DNA from: Rheinheimera sp. SA_1
Lineage (GTDB): Bacteria > Pseudomonadota > Gammaproteobacteria > Enterobacterales > Alteromonadaceae
Assembly: GCF_001669775.1 (NCBI RefSeq)
Contig: NZ_LXWK01000018.1
Span: forward strand, 1-64,000
DNA: 64,000 nucleotides
Reading direction: 5' to 3'
Shown here: positions 62,177-64,000 of the stretch, one piece after another
Position numbering within the stretch: the stretch's first letter is position 1
How the letters are laid out: the number at the start of each line of letters is the position of its first letter
Notes under the pieces: model-generated
What the model was told of the DNA's origin: nothing
What the model saw: the letters and a program-made list of their open reading frames with translations, nothing else
The model's database searches: none
Position numbers and translations under genes: made by a program

Positions 62177-62575
62177 ATGTTACACAGGAAAATTATCGCG
62201 GCAGTTTTGTTAACAATCTCGTTAGGAGCCTGCACATCTACTTATTTACAACAAAGTTATACTGACCCAATCGCCTACAATTTAACGCAGCCGCAACTGC
62301 AGCAAGCAATCATGGAAGCAGGTATATCACGAGGCTGGATCATGACGCCTGTCAACCCGGGTGAAATTAATGCGGAGTTGAATATTCGCGCGCATAAAGT
62401 CATTACGTTAGTGAAGTACGACGCCACTTCGTTTTCTATCAACTATGTTGATTCAGTGAATATGAATGCTAAAAATGGCAAGATCCATCGCCAATATGCA
62501 AACTGGATCAACAACTTACGCCAGGACATCAAAGTCAAAATGAATTTGGTCAGTTATCAGAACGCAACGAAATAA
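62177..62575 (+). CDS. Small lipoprotein of unknown function
   Basis: A 132-residue protein with a signal peptide and lipobox LGAC (LHRKIIAAVLLTISLGACTST). The ATG at 62177 follows AAGGAG at ideal spacing; an in-frame ATG at 62132 is upstream of the signal and unlikely. The mature part is beta-rich (QLQQAIMEAGISRGWIMTPVNPGEINAELNIRAHKVITLVKYDATSFSINYVDS), similar in style to small envelope lipoproteins conserved in gammaproteobacteria. No named family is claimed. Confidence 0.8.
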   Translation: MLHRKIIAAVLLTISLGACTSTYLQQSYTDPIAYNLTQPQLQQAIMEAGISRGWIMTPVNPGEINAELNIRAHKVITLVKYDATSFSINYVDSVNMNAKNGKIHRQYANWINNLRQDIKVKMNLVSYQNATK

Positions 62576-62576
62576 T

Positions 62577-62602
62577 ACCGGCGTTACCACTCGCCGGTTT
62601 TG
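62577..62602 (+). terminator. Terminator after the lipoprotein gene
   Basis: ACCGGCG (62577-62583), 8-nt loop, CGCCGGT (62592-62598), then TTTTG. It begins 2 bp after the stop and overlaps the 3' end of the convergent MipA/OmpV gene. Confidence 0.65.
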
Positions 62603-63432
62603 AGGATCCGCACCACCACAAAACCGGCAGTCAGCTGATGCGATTTTGCAAATAACGGGCTATCAGCATAGACGGCATCAGCCAGATAATCGTACCTGCT
62701 ATATACACCAAATCGCCAATCACCTTGTTGCAAGGTCATCCCATTGGCAAACCGCCAGCCGCTGCTACCACTTGTTGCGGTATAAACAGGCCTGCTGCTG
62801 GTTTGATACTGCGGCGCCACGCCATAAAAGTATTGATGATAAGCACTGCTGCTATGCGCATAAGCCAGCGCTGAGCTAAATTGCAGTTGTGGATAAATCT
62901 CACGCTCATAACGTAGCTGCGGTTCTACCCGCCAGCCGATCGACTCGGCTTGTTTAAAATCAGTGGCGACTGCAGCTCTGACCGGCAGATGCACTGCCCA
63001 GTGTTCGGCGATATCTATTTTAAGTACCGGCCCGGCTTCGCCAATCCAGTCCAGCACCGGCATCCCAGCCCGCAGCAGATTGTCGTCATTATCGACCGCT
63101 AAAGCACCGGCCAAACTTAAATCGATGGTCCAGCCATCACCTTGTGCCAGCAAACCGCTGGCACCGAGCCTATCAATCTGCAACTTCGGACTGCGATAAG
63201 TGATATAGGGTACAGGCAGCACAAAACGACTGGACTGCGCCGCTCCAGGGTAATGTGGTTGCGAGCCAACAAGCACGCCGACACCCAACTGATAATCTCC
63301 GGCATGCGCCTGTTGCTGGCTTATCAAGCCACCACTCAGCAGCAGCGCCAGCAGCCTAATGTTTTTGACGCCTGTTTTCACGGCGGTGTTGCCTGAACCT
63401 GGACAAATGGGTAAACCCTGCAGACGATTCAT
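62584..63432 (-). CDS. MipA/OmpV-family outer-membrane protein
   Basis: A 282-residue protein with a long N-region and signal segment (IRLLALLLSGGLISQQQAHA). The mature part is LGVGVLVGSQPHYPGAAQSSRFVLPVPYITYRSPKLQIDRLG, the MipA/OmpV opening, followed by beta strands and a C-terminal GFVVVRIL. Family members are scaffolds or porins of the outer membrane. Its start overlaps the ketosynthase stop by one base, so both belong to one operon that continues left to right off the window's right edge on the minus strand. Confidence 0.85.
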   Translation of the reverse strand: MNRLQGLPICPGSGNTAVKTGVKNIRLLALLLSGGLISQQQAHAGDYQLGVGVLVGSQPHYPGAAQSSRFVLPVPYITYRSPKLQIDRLGASGLLAQGDGWTIDLSLAGALAVDNDDNLLRAGMPVLDWIGEAGPVLKIDIAEHWAVHLPVRAAVATDFKQAESIGWRVEPQLRYEREIYPQLQFSSALAYAHSSSAYHQYFYGVAPQYQTSSRPVYTATSGSSGWRFANGMTLQQGDWRFGVYSRYDYLADAVYADSPLFAKSHQLTAGFVVVRILKTGEW

Positions 63433-64000
63433 CAGCAGCCGTCCTGCCAGTTGCGGAAAATCAACGAGGTATTAATGCCACCAAAAGCAAAATTATTGCT
63501 CATCACATAATTGGTCTGTAGTAGCCTGGGTTGCCCGATAATGTAATCGAGTGGTGCACAAGCCGGGTCGACCTGGGTCAGATTTAACGTCGGTGCATAC
63601 CAGTTTTCCTGCATCATCATAATGCTGGCCCAGCTTTCAATCGCACCGCAGGCACCTAAGGTGTGGCCAAGATAACTTTTCAGGGAACTCAGCGGTATGT
63701 TGGCACCAAATACTTGATGCGTTGCTTCAGACTCGGCGATGTCACCGCGATCAGTCGCAGTGCCATGCGCATTGACATAGCCAATGGTCGAAGGCTCCAG
63801 CTCAGCATCGGCCAACGCCAGCCGCATCGCTTGTTCCATCGTCGGCGCCGATGGTTGCGTCACATGTAAACCGTCTGAATTGGTACCAAACCCCACCACT
63901 TCAGCATAAATTCTGGCGCCGCGGGCTAACGCATGTTCAAGTTCTTCCAGAATTAACGTACCGGCACCTTCGCCAATCACCAGGCCATCCCGTTGTTGAT
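63432..64000 (-). CDS. Beta-ketoacyl-ACP synthase (FabF-like), N-terminus outside window
   Basis: The frame is open to the right edge, so only the C-terminal 187 residues or so are seen. RDGLVIGEGAGTLILEELEHALARGA, NAHGTATDRGD (catalytic His), SSLKSYLGHTLGACGAIE (second His) and SNNFAFGGINTSLIF are the FabF/KAS-II C-terminal landmarks. The ending FAFGGxNxSLIF and the adjacent envelope gene resemble ketosynthases of aryl-polyene-type clusters rather than the housekeeping fabF operon, but the rest of the cluster is out of view. Confidence 0.88.
   Translation of the reverse strand, partial: QQRDGLVIGEGAGTLILEELEHALARGARIYAEVVGFGTNSDGLHVTQPSAPTMEQAMRLALADAELEPSTIGYVNAHGTATDRGDIAESEATHQVFGANIPLSSLKSYLGHTLGACGAIESWASIMMMQENWYAPTLNLTQVDPACAPLDYIIGQPRLLQTNYVMSNNFAFGGINTSLIFRNWQDGC

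Overview
The window is dense, ordinary bacterial DNA from a heterotrophic gammaproteobacterium. Gene families and gene order point to an aquatic Alteromonadales/Chromatiales lineage such as Rheinheimera: hemCDXY near cyaY-lptM-lysA-dapF-DUF484-xerC, ubiD-fre, and a TonB receptor / tryptophan-halogenase-like / SapC / SSS-symporter train. The genus is inferred, not proven. No rRNA, tRNA, CRISPR array, prophage or insertion sequence was recognised. Two AT-richer patches (1-730 and about 42600-43950) look like acquired DNA.

Layout. 1-8.2 kb: the 3' part of an ImmA/IrrE-type metallopeptidase, a secreted DUF1800/DUF1501 pair, a VC0807-like membrane protein, aquaporin, a periplasmic solute-binding protein and metC. 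8.3-21.2 kb: methyltransferase, EAL phosphodiesterase, YgjV-like protein, a secreted sphingomyelinase with a lipase-chaperone-like partner, the ubiD-ferredoxin-fre operon, a CbiM-like permease, fadM, DUF1761, a secreted S51 peptidase and a TonB-C/Sel1 protein. 21.2-32.3 kb: conserved housekeeping core (deoxyinosine glycosylase, hemYXDC, DUF2914, carboxylesterase, cyaY, lptM, lysA, dapF, DUF484, xerC), carrying two copies of a roughly 140-bp dispersed palindromic repeat.

32.3-62 kb: an S9 peptidase and two exported alpha/beta hydrolases lead into a large galactose locus. It holds a degraded galE, galT, galK, an SMP-30 lactonase, glycerol kinase, glycerol-3-phosphate dehydrogenase, DgoK, a galactose-dehydrogenase-like SDR, a DgoR-like GntR regulator, GH36 alpha-galactosidase, GH42 beta-galactosidase, an SSS symporter, SapC, a tryptophan-halogenase homologue, a TonB receptor and galM. 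AT-rich 17-bp palindromes (consensus TATWTATCWTATAWATA) lie upstream of at least seven of its transcription units and probably bind the GntR protein. A glycerol kinase and glycerol-3-phosphate dehydrogenase inside an alpha-/beta-galactosidase regulon suggest that the substrate is a galactosylglycerol, for example deacylated galactolipid headgroups (DGDG/MGDG) or floridoside: outer-membrane uptake, sodium symport, cytoplasmic hydrolysis, then galactose by Leloir and De Ley-Doudoroff steps and glycerol by GlpK/GlpD. This is the most interesting candidate system here.

62.1-64 kb: a small lipoprotein, a MipA/OmpV outer-membrane protein and the C-terminal part of a beta-ketoacyl-ACP synthase that runs off the window.
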